From: Theristus sp. LFF4_11
Lineage: Eukaryota; Nematoda; Chromadorea; Monhysterida; Xyalidae
DNA length: 64,000 nucleotides
NCBI GenBank assembly: GCA_030248135.1
Contig: JASANC010000185.1
Location: 20,805 to 84,804 of the forward strand
Direction: 5' to 3'
The notes beneath the pieces were generated by a model. The model did not search any database and had not been told where the DNA came from. It saw only the letters and a list, made by a program, of their open reading frames with translations. Positions within the stretch are counted from its first letter, which is position 1. The number at the start of each line of letters is the position of its first letter. The position numbers were made by a program, and so were the translations under genes. Of this stretch, positions 1 through 12,100 are shown in pieces.

Positions 1-655
1 TTGGGTATTTTTAAAAACTCGCACGGTTTTCACCGGGTTTAAAGTGTTCGCCCTTTCAGTTTTTGTCTGAAGTTGTTCCATAACCGAACAAAAAAGTTTC
101 CTGGGGTAATTTCATCTGTAGATTTTGAAAATTTGGTTATTTTTTTGCTCCAACCTTTATTTGGGTAAAAAATTGGGCATTTTTAAGTTTTGAAGGATTT
201 TACGCCGTTACAAGTGTTCGCCCTTTCAATTTTTGTCTGAAGTTGTTCCATAACCTAACAAAAAATTTTCCTGAGGTAATTCCATCCGAAGATTTTAGAA
301 ATTGAGTTAATTTTTTGTCCCGACCTTGTTTTTGAGTAAAAATTGGGCATTTTTAAAAACTCGCACGGTTTTCACCGGGTTTAAAGTGTTCGCCCTTTCA
401 ATTTTTGTCTGAAGTTGTTCCATAACCGAACAAAAAAGTTTCCTGGGGTAATTTCATCTGTAGATTTTGAAAATTTGGTTATTTTTTTGCTCCAACCTTT
501 ATTTGGGTAAAAAATTGGGCATTTTAAAGGTTCGTAGGTTTTGACCTGGTTACATGTGTTCGTGCTTTCAATTTTTACCTGCGGCATTTTCACAGTCGAA
601 CAAAAATGTTTCCTGGGGTAATTCCATCCGGAGAATTTGGAAATTAATTTAATTT
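1..655. repeat. Satellite array, period about 170 bp
   Basis: Nearly four head-to-tail copies of an AT-rich unit. The marker AATTGGGCAT recurs near 171, 338 and 513, giving spacings of 167 and 175 bp, and blocks such as TTGTCTGAAGTTGTTCCATA recur in each unit. Copies differ by scattered substitutions. The array begins before the window. Open frames across it are repeat artefacts. Confidence 0.9.
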
Positions 656-2230
656 TTTTTTGCCCCGTGTGAGCATCTCTAGATACTGAATCGTGACGAT
701 TTCGGGCGAATCGGCCGTGGAAATTGGCGAAATCGGTCCAGAAACGAAAAACAAGAAAAGGGTGTTTTCCAGGGTAATTCAATGCGCTGATCACGGATTT
801 TGGGTTAGTTTTCTTACGTGAGCAACTCTAGATGCTGAATCGTGACGATTTCGGGCGAATCGGCCGTGGAAATTGGCGAAATCGGTCCAGAAACGAAAAA
901 CAAGAAAAGGATTTTTTCCAGGGTAATTCAATGCGCTGATCACGGATTTTGGGTTAGTTTTCTTACGTGAGCAACTCTAGATGCTGAATCGTGACGATTT
1001 CGGGCGAATCGGCCGTGGAAATTGGCGAAATCGGTCCAGAAACGAAAAACAAGAAAAGGGTGTTTTCCAGGATAATTCAATGCGCTGATCACGGATTTTG
1101 GGTAGTTTTTTACGTGAGCAACTCTAGATGCTGAATAGTGACGATTTCGGGCGAATCGGCCGTGGAAATTGGCGAAATCGGTCCAGAAACGAAAAACAAG
1201 AAAAGGGTTGATAATTCAATGCGCTGATCACGGATTTTGGGTAGTTTTTTACGTGAGCAACTCTAGATGCTGAATAGTGACGATTTCGGGCGAATCGGCC
1301 GTGGAAATTGGCGAAATCGGTCCAGAAACGAAAAACAAGAAAGGGTGTTTTCCAGGGTAATTCAATGCGCTGATCACGGATTTTGAATTAGTTTTCTTAC
1401 GTGAGCAACTCCTGATGCTGAATCGTGACGATTTCGGGCGAATCGGTCGTGGAAATTGGCGAAATCGGTCCAGAAACGAAAAACAAGAAAAAGGTGTTTT
1501 CCATGGTAATTCAATGCGTTGATCACGGATTTTTGGTTAGTTTTTTGTGAGAGCAACTCTAGATACTGATTCGTGACGATTTCGGGCGAATCGGCCGTGG
1601 AAATTGGCGAAATCGGTCCACAAACGAAAAACAAGAAAAAGGTGTTTTCCATGGTAATTCAATGCGTTGATCACGGATTTTTGGTTAGTTTTTTGTGAGA
1701 GCAACTCTAGATACTGAATCGCGACGATTTCGGGCGAATCGGCCGTGGAAATTGGCGTAAACGGTCCAGAAACGAAAAACAAGAAAAAGGTGTTTTCCAG
1801 GGTAATTCAATGCGCTGATCACGGATTTTGGGTTAGTTTTCTTACATGAGCAACTCTAGATGCTGAATCGTGACGATTTCGGGCGAATCGGCCGTGGAAA
1901 TTAGCGAAATCGGTCTAAAAATTAAAAACAAGAAAACTTTGTTTCCAGGGTAATTCAATGCGCTGATCACGGATTTTTAGTTGGTTTTCTTGTGTGAGCA
2001 ACTCTAGATACCGAATCGTGACGATTTCCGGCGAATCGCCCGTGGAATTTAGCGAAATTGGTCCAGAAATGAAAAACAAGAAAACGGTGTTTTCCATGGT
2101 AATTCATTGCGCCGATCACGGCTTTTGGGTCAGTTTTCTTATGTGAGCAATTCTAGGTACTGAATCGTGACGATTTTGGGCGAATCGGCCGTAGAAATAG
2201 CATAGGCGAAATCGGCCTAAAAACGAAAAA
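656..2230. repeat. Second satellite array, period about 148 bp
   Basis: About ten tandem copies of a unit containing GTGAGCAACTCTAGATGCTG, CGATTTCGGGCGAATCGGCC and GCGCTGATCACGGATTTT. Starts at 818, 967 and 1114 give spacings of 149 and 147 bp. The last copies, towards 2230, diverge most, as is usual at an array edge. It abuts the first array and shares the GGTAATTC block with it, so the two may be related. No gene is seen. Confidence 0.92.
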
Positions 2231-2320
2231 ATGAAAAACCTGTATGGGGTTTAGAAGAATGTGTGACCAACGTATTGTGATTTTGGTCTGACCTTCGGGG
2301 CTTATGTAAAAGTCAGAATA

Positions 2321-3075
2321 TTATCTAAAAATGCGGGAGACGCATATAAAAGGAGGAATATGGCCTTGTGTAAGCAGTGAAAGACTTGGCTCGACAACGC
2401 TTTTCAAGTCTCTGATGTGGTACACACGGATACAAGTACATAAGAGTCATATTTTTGCGCCGTTTATTCTTTATTTCGGTTACACATGGCAACCCTCGTA
2501 CATTGTAGACAAATAAAACTTTCCCATTTGCTTTTTTTCTAGCATTTAGCGACCCCTAAAACCACTAAAATAACAATCAGACTTCAGATCGCTGACACTG
2601 GTTCGCACAAAGTGTATCGCAGAGGCATTGGGGAACGCAAGGTCTCCTTCTGTGGCAAAGGCAATGACTCACCGGTTTATCCTGTCAGTTTGGTAAAAAA
2701 AGGTGAAAATCAACGGAAGACAGCACTTTTTGCACTGGTGCTGCTGTGTGCACACTACAGCGGTGCCTACGTTAGCAACAACGATAAAGCTACAGCTACA
2801 TGCAGCAATGTTTTTGCACAGAATTTACAGAATTTCGCACATGGTGTTGTGATTTTAGACTAAACTAAAGAGGACAATTGAAAAATAACTTCAAAGTTTT
2901 TACGCTTTTCAGCAAGCTTTTAAACAACAAACGCGGCGCAAAAATATGACTCTCATGTACTTGTATCCGTGTGTACCACATCAGAGACTTGAAAAGCGTT
3001 GTCGAGCCAAGTCTTTCACTGCTTACACAAGGCCATATTCCTCCTTTTATATGCGTCTCCCGCATTTTTAGATAA
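2321..3075. mobile_element. Non-autonomous DNA transposon with long terminal inverted repeats
   Basis: A 755-bp element. The left 140 bp or so, starting TTATCTAAAAATGCGGGAGA, is repeated in inverse at the right end, finishing TTTTTAGATAA. The middle has no recognisable transposase. A fragment of the same terminal repeat lies at 18892-18996, so this is a dispersed family. No clear target duplication is seen. The element ends 73 bp from the stop codon of the Aster gene. Confidence 0.82.
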
Positions 3076-3148
3076 TTAAGAAAGGATGTGGTAAAGTGAT
3101 GGAATAAAGGGTGTTTTTGGATGAGAGGGGGGCGGGGGGAGACTTCAT

Positions 3149-6100
3149 TCAAATGATCAAATACAAAACAAAAAACCCCAATCCACTACTCCACCAACCA
3201 ATCGAGCCCGCCGAGCTGGTGGTTCGCGGGTGCCCACCGACGGACGTCGTGGTTGCCCGCCTCTCCAGCGCGTCTGCGGTCAACACGGACGCAGCTGGCA
3301 GCACACCGCCAGCAGAGTCGCCGGCAATAGTCGCGGTGACCGCAGTGTCCGGATCGACGATCGACGTCGACGGAATCAGAATGGCGTCCGCCGACGCAAG
3401 GACGCCGCCCGCTGGAATGGGCGCTGTCCGCGATTCAGCGGTGCACGTCGTTGGAACGGCGACCTCGTGCGATGCGTTGGTGGCCGTCAGGCCGAGACGG
3501 TCGCACTCGCGCTGCAGCGCCGCGTTCATCGATCGAAAGAAACTGTCCAAACCGGACATTGTCGGTCGTTCCACGAGGCCTGAAATTCATTTTTTTCTTC
3601 AAATTTCCAGTTTTTCGGATGGTTTTTTGGTATTTGAGTTTTTTTTCTGATGCTCTTTATTACCTAAACACTCTGGTATAATAAGCGGTAAAGTCGCACA
3701 CACGCACCACACACGCGCTATTACAGCAGCGCATGTGTGCTTACTTCTGTGTGCCAGTGTGTTTGTTTGTGAATGTGCAATGGTACCGTCCACCTATGAC
3801 ACAGTGCTTCAGAAACAAAAAAAACCAGCGCGTAAATTGCATCTGGAAAGTCGACTTATCGAATGGCCTTTTAGGGGTAATCAAAGTTGAGCTTTTTGGA
3901 CATGATGATGATGAACAAATTTGATAAATAAAACAGTCTCAAAACACGTGCAAGGAGAATTTGAACAAACATGTCTGACATAACACGACAGACGAGCTCA
4001 CGAAGAGTACTCTATCTAACTTTTTTCCGCAACAGCAAAAACAAGCTCTTTCAATCTCTCCTCGTGTTGTCCAGCTGCAGCAACCATTGATACTGAATGG
4101 AAAAGCGCATTTATTTTTATCGATTTTCATGCTGCACACAAACACACAGGACGCATTTCGTGTGTAAGTTTGTGTGTGTGTGTAAGTGTGAGTGAGTCGA
4201 CGTGTTCAAAGGAAGAAGACCGTTACCGCACTGCAAATAAAAGTAATAGTGCATTGTTGTGTTCTCACTCTGCTGAGGTCTGTCTGCGTTTTGTTGCCGT
4301 TTGGCTTCGCTTTTGAATTTTGACGATCATGGTATCCGATACAGAAAAACGAATTGCTTTTGATTGACTCGGTTGTGATATGGCTGCATTAAAACATGAC
4401 GTGTTAACTAATGGTCATATGGCGTTAGCTAAGCGACAAACTGAGCGGTTATAGAAGCAACATGATGAACTGTTTTTGCAAGAAACCAATTACACCTGCA
4501 GACAAACAGCAAACCATCATCATATACACTCAGCTGATTGGCTGTTTTTGGATTGAGCTCACTGGATTAGTCCTGCCCAGATCTATGCGGCCAATTAGCA
4601 TGCAAGATTCCAGAATCAGAATGCATGAACTGCATGCTTCAGAATTTGATTGAAATTAATTATTTTCAGTGTGGTTTTTAACTTTTTGGTTAGTCAGCAA
4701 CTAGAATATCGTCACTGTCTGCCCACTCGCCGTCTCGTCACTCGTACACGACACAGACACCAGAAAAAACAGCAACTAAAGACCCAAAAATCCAGGAAAA
4801 AACACTTTCCCGTGGAGGCAAATGCCGTTTCCTTCCCCCCTCCGCGACAACTCCAATAACCAAATCTCATCCACAAACCCCTCAATTCCAAAACCCACCA
4901 CCGTCTCACCTCTGATGATGCCCCAGACACTCTTCTTGAACGCCACACTGCCGTGCACCGCCAGACGACACGAGCGCTCGCCGAGTCGCCGCACGCAGTA
5001 GGACGTGCGCACGACGAAACTGTCCGCGTACGGTACACCGGCGTTGCGGCATTCCGAGTGTACCGCGTACGCGCCACCCGCCGTCAGCTCGGTGAGTACC
5101 TGCGTGATGAGTGCGGTGTGTGATGGGGATGCACGGACAGTTGGGAGAGCGGGAATATTGAGGGGCATTTCGAAACTGGGAATATTGGACAATCGAGGCG
5201 ACCAATACACAAGGAGAGCTGAATGCTTGTGTGAAGGTGTCTCGAATGAGGTTTCATTCGGGTACAGTCGAAGTCTGCGTGGCAAAGGCAAAAGTAATTA
5301 CATCATAAATACGTGACACCTCAGTGCAATGACACCTAAACTGTCGGATTTAGTTGTCACAAAACAACACGAATAAGTTTGAGGCGGACGCACCAAATAT
5401 CCGAGTTTTGGGCGTTTTAAAGCCATAAACAAATGTAGAAAAGCCTGGAAAAAAGTCCCACCAAAAAACGGCTGGTACGCTGGCTGTGATCAAGTCATGT
5501 AAACTACAACCGTGTCACCCTCGTGGCCTGGTGGTAGTGCGTTAGACTGCAGTCTGTGCGCTCGGGGGATCGAGCCCCGCCGAGAAGTGCATAGGCACTT
5601 AATGACAGAGAAAACTCGATGGGCGCCCCACTCAATGGCGTTCTGTACGCTTCTCTAGGTAAAAACATCGCCTAAAAATACCAACAACAACAGCAACAGC
5701 AACAGCCAACCAGTGAATCACCGCTCCAAAAAACGCCCCACCCAAGCCCAGCGCTGCCACCTGTGTCTCGGTGCAATGCGAGCACTTCGGCCCGACCGGC
5801 TGCGACAGCGCCATGTCATATTTGTACACACGCGTTTTCGACGCCGACCGTACGCCCGGCTGAGTGGCGTCATTCGGCGTCACCGGTCGCCAGTTGCCGA
5901 TCTCCAGCTGCGTACAGCGACAGGAGGCGACGAATTGGCGAAAGAACTGGTTGTCCGTGAATAGCAACGCGAACAGTTGATCGATCGTCAGCGGATAGGT
6001 GGCGTCCAGCAGACAGGTGCCCGTGTGGCCGTCCGCGCATGCGCACGCCTCAGGGTCGTAGGCGGCTGAATTGGGCGAATATTTGGGTGGGTTTTCGTTT

Positions 6101-9100
6101 TACCCCGGGTGAAAAAAATTTGCGAACATTTGGGTGGTTTTTCGTTTTACCCCGGGTGAAGAAATTGAGATTCTGTTAGAGAGAGCACCTCACTTGCACT
6201 CTACCGTAATGAGGGGTCTGTTTATACTTGAGACAGGTAATTTATGACTGTGTACATTCACACCAAAAACTCCAAAACTGCCCGCAAAACTCCGTCAAGT
6301 AAAAAAAAAACAAGCCCCACTCACCAAGATCAGGCGGCGGCAACACGGCCGTGCCCGCATCAGTCGCACTCAGCAGTTCCGTGTCCGATATCGCGTCATC
6401 GTCGCTCGAAATCGACGCCCGCTCTCCAATAACGAGTCCGGGCCCATCGATCGGTGAGCCCAATTCCAGGCGTTTCCCGTTTTTACCCCGGCCCGATGGC
6501 TCCGGGACAACCGGATTATCCCGAGACACCACCATCGGAGCGGACGCAATCGACTTCAGTGTCGTCGTTGTTGCCCGCTCTTTCGAAACCGGCGGTGGAG
6601 GTGGCGGCGGGGCGGCCCGTTTTCGCGACGGGCTCTGCGGAGCGGGCTGGTTGGAAACGGTGGTGTCCGTTAGGTGTACGACGGGAACGGGTACGCTCGA
6701 CTGTAGTTCCCGGCCCGTACTGCTGTTGTTGCTCGATGTCGTCGCCGAATGGCCACCGGCGGCGCTCGTTTTGTTTCGGTCGAATTCCAGCTTCTGCAGC
6801 ATCTCCATTTTCGCGTCGTCGATTCGCAGCTCCAGTCCGCCATCGCGTTCGGCGGGTTGCGTTGCTTTCGGCGGTTCGTTCTCGTTGTTGCGATCGTTTT
6901 GAGACGGGGCGGAGGTGGTGTTGATGTTGTTGTAGACGTAGTTCCGGTCCAGCGTAGCACGAGGCGTCGGTCCGTCATCGTCGTCGTCGAGCCCCGTCTG
7001 GTTCTGGAAATTTTATAGGTTTTTATCATCTGATCTCGGGAATTCTTTTGTTTCATGTGTCACGTCTTGATGTTTTCCACATACACTGGTCTTGTACTGT
7101 TTGTTGTTGAATGTCACCACGGGAGCATGTGGTGAACTGTAATTTTCGCTAAATGTCTCAGAAATGTGCGTGGGTCTAATGGAAAAGATAGTAAAATTCG
7201 AAGCAGTTGCGGAAATCGCTATAGAATGTACGAAAAGCGTTACGTCCCCGACCAAGCCGATCAAAGTAATGTTGCTTAAGACTGCAAAATCTGTTTTTCC
7301 GTTTTTGTCGGAAAACCGCACACTTTTCTTCACACTGTTTTCGAATGTTGCGCAGCCGCAAGCACAAACGCACTGGCCGGCAGTTCAGCGAACGCACCTG
7401 TGCCAGTGTGTTTGTCGGAGATGTGCGCACATCACAATAACCACGTGCAATGTAATAAAGTAAACGGCTTTCAGACAAAAACTTGCTCTTCTACAATCTG
7501 CGAAACAAAACGAAATTCCAGCAAAGGTCTGCACATTTTCGAGCAGTGCATGCTGGTCGGGCATCCGGGCAGAGTCATCATCCGATAAAACGTCCGAATC
7601 GTCGTCTTCCTCGTTCTCCAATCCATCCGACAGATCCGCTTCGTCGTAGCCGTGCTGCGCCCACGTCCACATCTCCGCCACCGGTACCGTCTGTGTGCGA
7701 GAATGGAGATTGAGATTGTTTAAAAAGTATACTAGTTATGAATAAAAAAGCCGTTGTTATTCTGCGGTCAGAATTCAGAAACGAAATCTCGCATGTCATA
7801 ATGGTAAAGTACTAGTCTGAAGACCGTCGGTTATAAGCGCAGTAATGACAACCAAAAGCACGAGCTAACAAACACGCACGATGCTGCAATACCGTGGTTT
7901 TTTGTCTGACTGGGCCCCACGACGCCCACACCATTGTGTGTCAACCGAGTGCACCGCCTTCAGACAAGGACTTTATGACTAAGCAGGCAGCAGCAGATGT
8001 TTTTGCGACAACTGGAGTTGTTGTGTTGATGTGGCAGGTGATGAACCCAAAGCTTTTCGCAGTCCAAGTACAGCCAAGCAAATCACTTAAGCCAAAAAAC
8101 CGGGGTGCGTTTGGAAATTTTTGAACCACGGTGCCTCCTGCAACGAAACAACCAATCAGCACATCGCTTTCGCAAGACAGAGCCAATCAAGTGGCGCAAC
8201 AATAAGGAAACGAATGCACAACCGTCAATGATTTCGCGAAGAAGCCGATATTGTTAGTGGTGAGCATGCTAAATGAGTTTGATCGCCGATTCCAATCCGG
8301 CCGCTTGGTTTTCGGCATCGTTATTATTCGCACCGCGGAGAATGTTGACATTAACGAGGTTTCAGAGACAATCATCTCACAACGATCACACACTTCCACA
8401 ATCTAGTAGAGATGGATGACTTTTTTGAACTCGCCTCCCAGTTCAATGGACGGGGACGGGGAGTACTGTATCCATCAATCATGTTTAGGGCTTGACACGA
8501 TCTTATCTGGGTACTTAACTGCACACTTTCGAGTTCAGTCAGAAAACAGTTCGGGATAATCAACGTCTTCGTTGACAATCTTTACAAGCGTTTCACGGCA
8601 GTTTTGTTCGGATCGTGTCAAGACCCGAAATAATGGAAACCGTAACAAGCGGTGATGCACAATCTCCACCACCCCAACGGGAACGAAAAAATTTGAAAGA
8701 TGTTTACGACTGTTCCAATTCGATCACAACAACAACAAACAATCAGCAGAAATCGCATTTCGAAAAGCGAGCCCAGACAGACTGGCTGGCAGTCCAAAGA
8801 GGACATAAACAACCAACAATATTTGTCATTCAAGTGTTTCCCAACAACCCATCATCCGTTTTTGCTAAATATATCACGACTTTTTCGCTGATATTGCTAT
8901 TGTTTTCCCCCGAAACTTTTTGATAACAAGTCAAATAAGATGGCAGTAGGAGAACTGGTACCCGGAGAACTGGTCACCGGAGAACTGGTACCCGGAGAAC
9001 TGGTCACGCGGAGAACTGGTACCCTCTGATTTGCGCGTGCGGAGAACTGGTCACCGGAGAACTGGTACCCATCTCCAAAAGTTATTTATCCACACTCCAT

Positions 9101-12100
9101 CCTGAATTTAATTAACCATATCTTTTTCATTTATTTAAAATTAAATATAAATAACAAATAATTAAAGTACAGGGTTGGCCAAAAAGCTACCGGACTTCAA
9201 ACTACTTAAAATTTAAAAGTTTTATAGTATTTAGGTTCGCATTTTATAATTTTTAGATGTTTTTCTTTCTGTTTAATCGTGTTTTGACATTTTTTTGTAA
9301 ATAGATGAAAACGGTGTGTGCAAGATTGACGCAGACATTTGACTGCACCAGAAAGTAGTGATAGCTTTCGCTTTCGGCATTGAAATGCTTCCATGTCTAG
9401 CACCGATGATTCCAATGGACAATATCATCAGACATCATCAGAAACAGAAATTTTTTTGAATTGAAAAAGTACGAACGTTAGTTTCCACATGAAATGTTTC
9501 CATATTTCAGCCTGAAACCTCAAACCAGACGCGAGATAAAGCAATTTGAAATCCTGTAGATTTTTTGGCCCACCATGTACATTTCGAATGAGTCAATTAA
9601 TATAAAACAAACAAAGTTTTTTCAAAATCTTTTTATTAATCCAAAAACCTTCAACAGTAACGGAAAAAGGCAGTGAAACACTCGCAACCAGAGTGGGTAC
9701 CAGTTCTCCGGTGACCAGTTCTCCAGGTACCAGTTCTCCGCGTGCGTTTGTGAGAGGGTACCAGTTCTCCGGTGACCAGTTCTCCGGGTACCAGTTCTCC
9801 GCCACCCAAATAAGATAAGTCAAAGTGTTAATGAAAACCGGCTCAAACTCGTTAGCGGTGAAAAACAATCCAGAATTTTTTCTATCTTGATGACAGAAAC
9901 TCCATCGCACAATAATGACATCACACAAGACATCAAAACAAAATCGTTATCAGTAAAAAGTGTTTAGTCAGTAACTTTTGAAAACGTTTGTAAGTTACAT
10001 TTTCTACCAACTGTTGTAAAATTTTCAACGGCAACATTCTGATTGGCTGCACACTTGCACATAGTGACAAAGACGACCAGAGCACCCAGACAGCATGACA
10101 GTGTACAAATTCAAGTTTTTCCGCACAGCTAAATCTCGCTACTAAAAAATATATAAAAAAATAAAATTCGGTCTGCAATCTGCACGAGTGACCCACACAA
10201 ACGCAACAAAATGAACCATGACGCGAACATGACGTGATGACCAACCAATCAGCGCTGAGAACGGCTCATGATTAACCAATCAGCACTGCGAGTTGCTATG
10301 ACCAACCAATCAGCTAGTTGCAGATATTAGCGAGATAGACTGTACCGAAACCAAAACCATTAATCGAAATGCAAACGAAACCACCAACAACGCACTTCCA
10401 CGACGTCATCAAACTTCTCATCCGTCGACGCCTCGGAATCGGACGACGGCAAAGCGTCGAATGAGAAATGACTGCAACTGGCGGACCTCTGAACGCCGAC
10501 AGAGGAGCTGGTGCGTTCAATCACCACGTACAGATCGTCGGCAGACATGTTTTTTTCGTTTTTTTTTGTTTTTTCGTTGTTTTCCTGTTTTTCGTTCTGT
10601 TTCTTTTTTGCTTGTTTACTTCGAGTTGCTCAGTTATAATTCATTGCATCCAATTGACTACATGGATGAATAAAAACGATTGCTGAAACACAAAAAAATC
10701 TCAACATCTGAAGCGAATTGCGGACGTCTTCTAAGTTGCGAATGAAAATTACGCGACAGTTTGAAACAACGCTAAGAAAACATTGAAGTTCAACACAAGT
10801 ACACTATTCGCTGATGATTTTTTTCAACAAAAGTTCAAACAAGCGAAAAAAATTCACGAGTCCGCAAAGATGTGGAAAAACCCAGAACCAGTCAGAGAGA
10901 GAGATTCCTTAGGGCGCATCCAAGGGTCTCTCTAAAAACAGGACATTTATTAGTGTGAAACCAAGTAAAGACGAGTAAAAAAACACGATAAATCGACCGC
11001 CCGTTGGTTCTTATCTCTCTGGTAGCGAAAAAATGTATGTACCTTGTAAACGAATTACAGCTAACGTTCACGTTATTTTTGTGATTACCAACGCAGAACA
11101 CAAATACCGCACGCTCCGCTCTACTCACTGGCCTGTTTTCTCTCTCTCATTTTTTGCTGTCTGTGTTTAGGTTTGATTGACCTTTGCGACTGTTTGCGTG
11201 TATGGGGGGGGGGGACTACATGAATAAACGAATAGCTGTATTGCACATGTTGGGTCTGTTTGCTTGAAGTTCTCCGTGTGATACGCAAACTTTCGTTATT
11301 CATTATTTATTTAGTTATTCTTTGATTAACGCCCCTCCTGTCCGCTGTTGCATGAAACGGGAAGCCCTATTTTCGACATCGATTGTCGACAACAACTGAT
11401 TATTCCAAGAACACCAGAGACACACACAAACACAGCAATCCTGCAACCTTGATTCAGCAATAGTTTCATCGGAGTACATTTTCAATACACATTATTCGTT
11501 GACTAGCTGACGAACAGAAAAAACTTGGCAGCACCGAATCCAGCCGACACACTTGCAATCAACCATCCGAAAAAAAGCGTAGTTGTGCCAGTTGCGCACA
11601 AGAGCACGACGGTGGCTTTTTCAGAAAGACAATTTGAAAACAAATTCCGATTCTAGTTCTGTTGTGTAAAATACTGAAGCCGCAGACTATTATTATTCAA
11701 ACATGCAAAACCCAAAAACAGAAACTCAGTGAAGTTTAGCAAAAACCAAGGCCACACCACCGCCAACCTTGTTCAACAGTGCGGACTGCCAAAGTTTGAA
11801 GATCATCAGAAACGACCGGTCTCGACGCGCGAACGAAGTGAAAAAGTACCGCTCACCCGGTACGGTGGTGACCTGAAAAAAGAAGTAAATGCCCATGGAT
11901 GTCTTCTTTAAAACTTTTAGTTAGAAACTAAAAAAACCGACTTTCTTTAATTTTTCATATTTTTTAACCGCTCTGCATTTACTCCGCATATCCTCACAGT
12001 CCTACGTATCCTCACAAACACGAGAACTTTTCATCGTCTGGGAAGAAGAAAAAGGCCCGACCAGCCTCAGCGCCGAACATGGGCACTCATTCATTCTCGT

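Noticed and set aside
2612..2863. 83-residue open frame inside the 2321-3075 element
   Set aside because: No recognisable domain, and the frame is bounded by transposon sequence; most likely chance.
7795..7860. tRNA-like stretch (AATGGTAAAGTACTAGTCTG ... GTCGGTTATAAGCGC)
   Set aside because: It looks like a decayed tRNA-derived sequence, but neither box is intact and no second copy was recognised.
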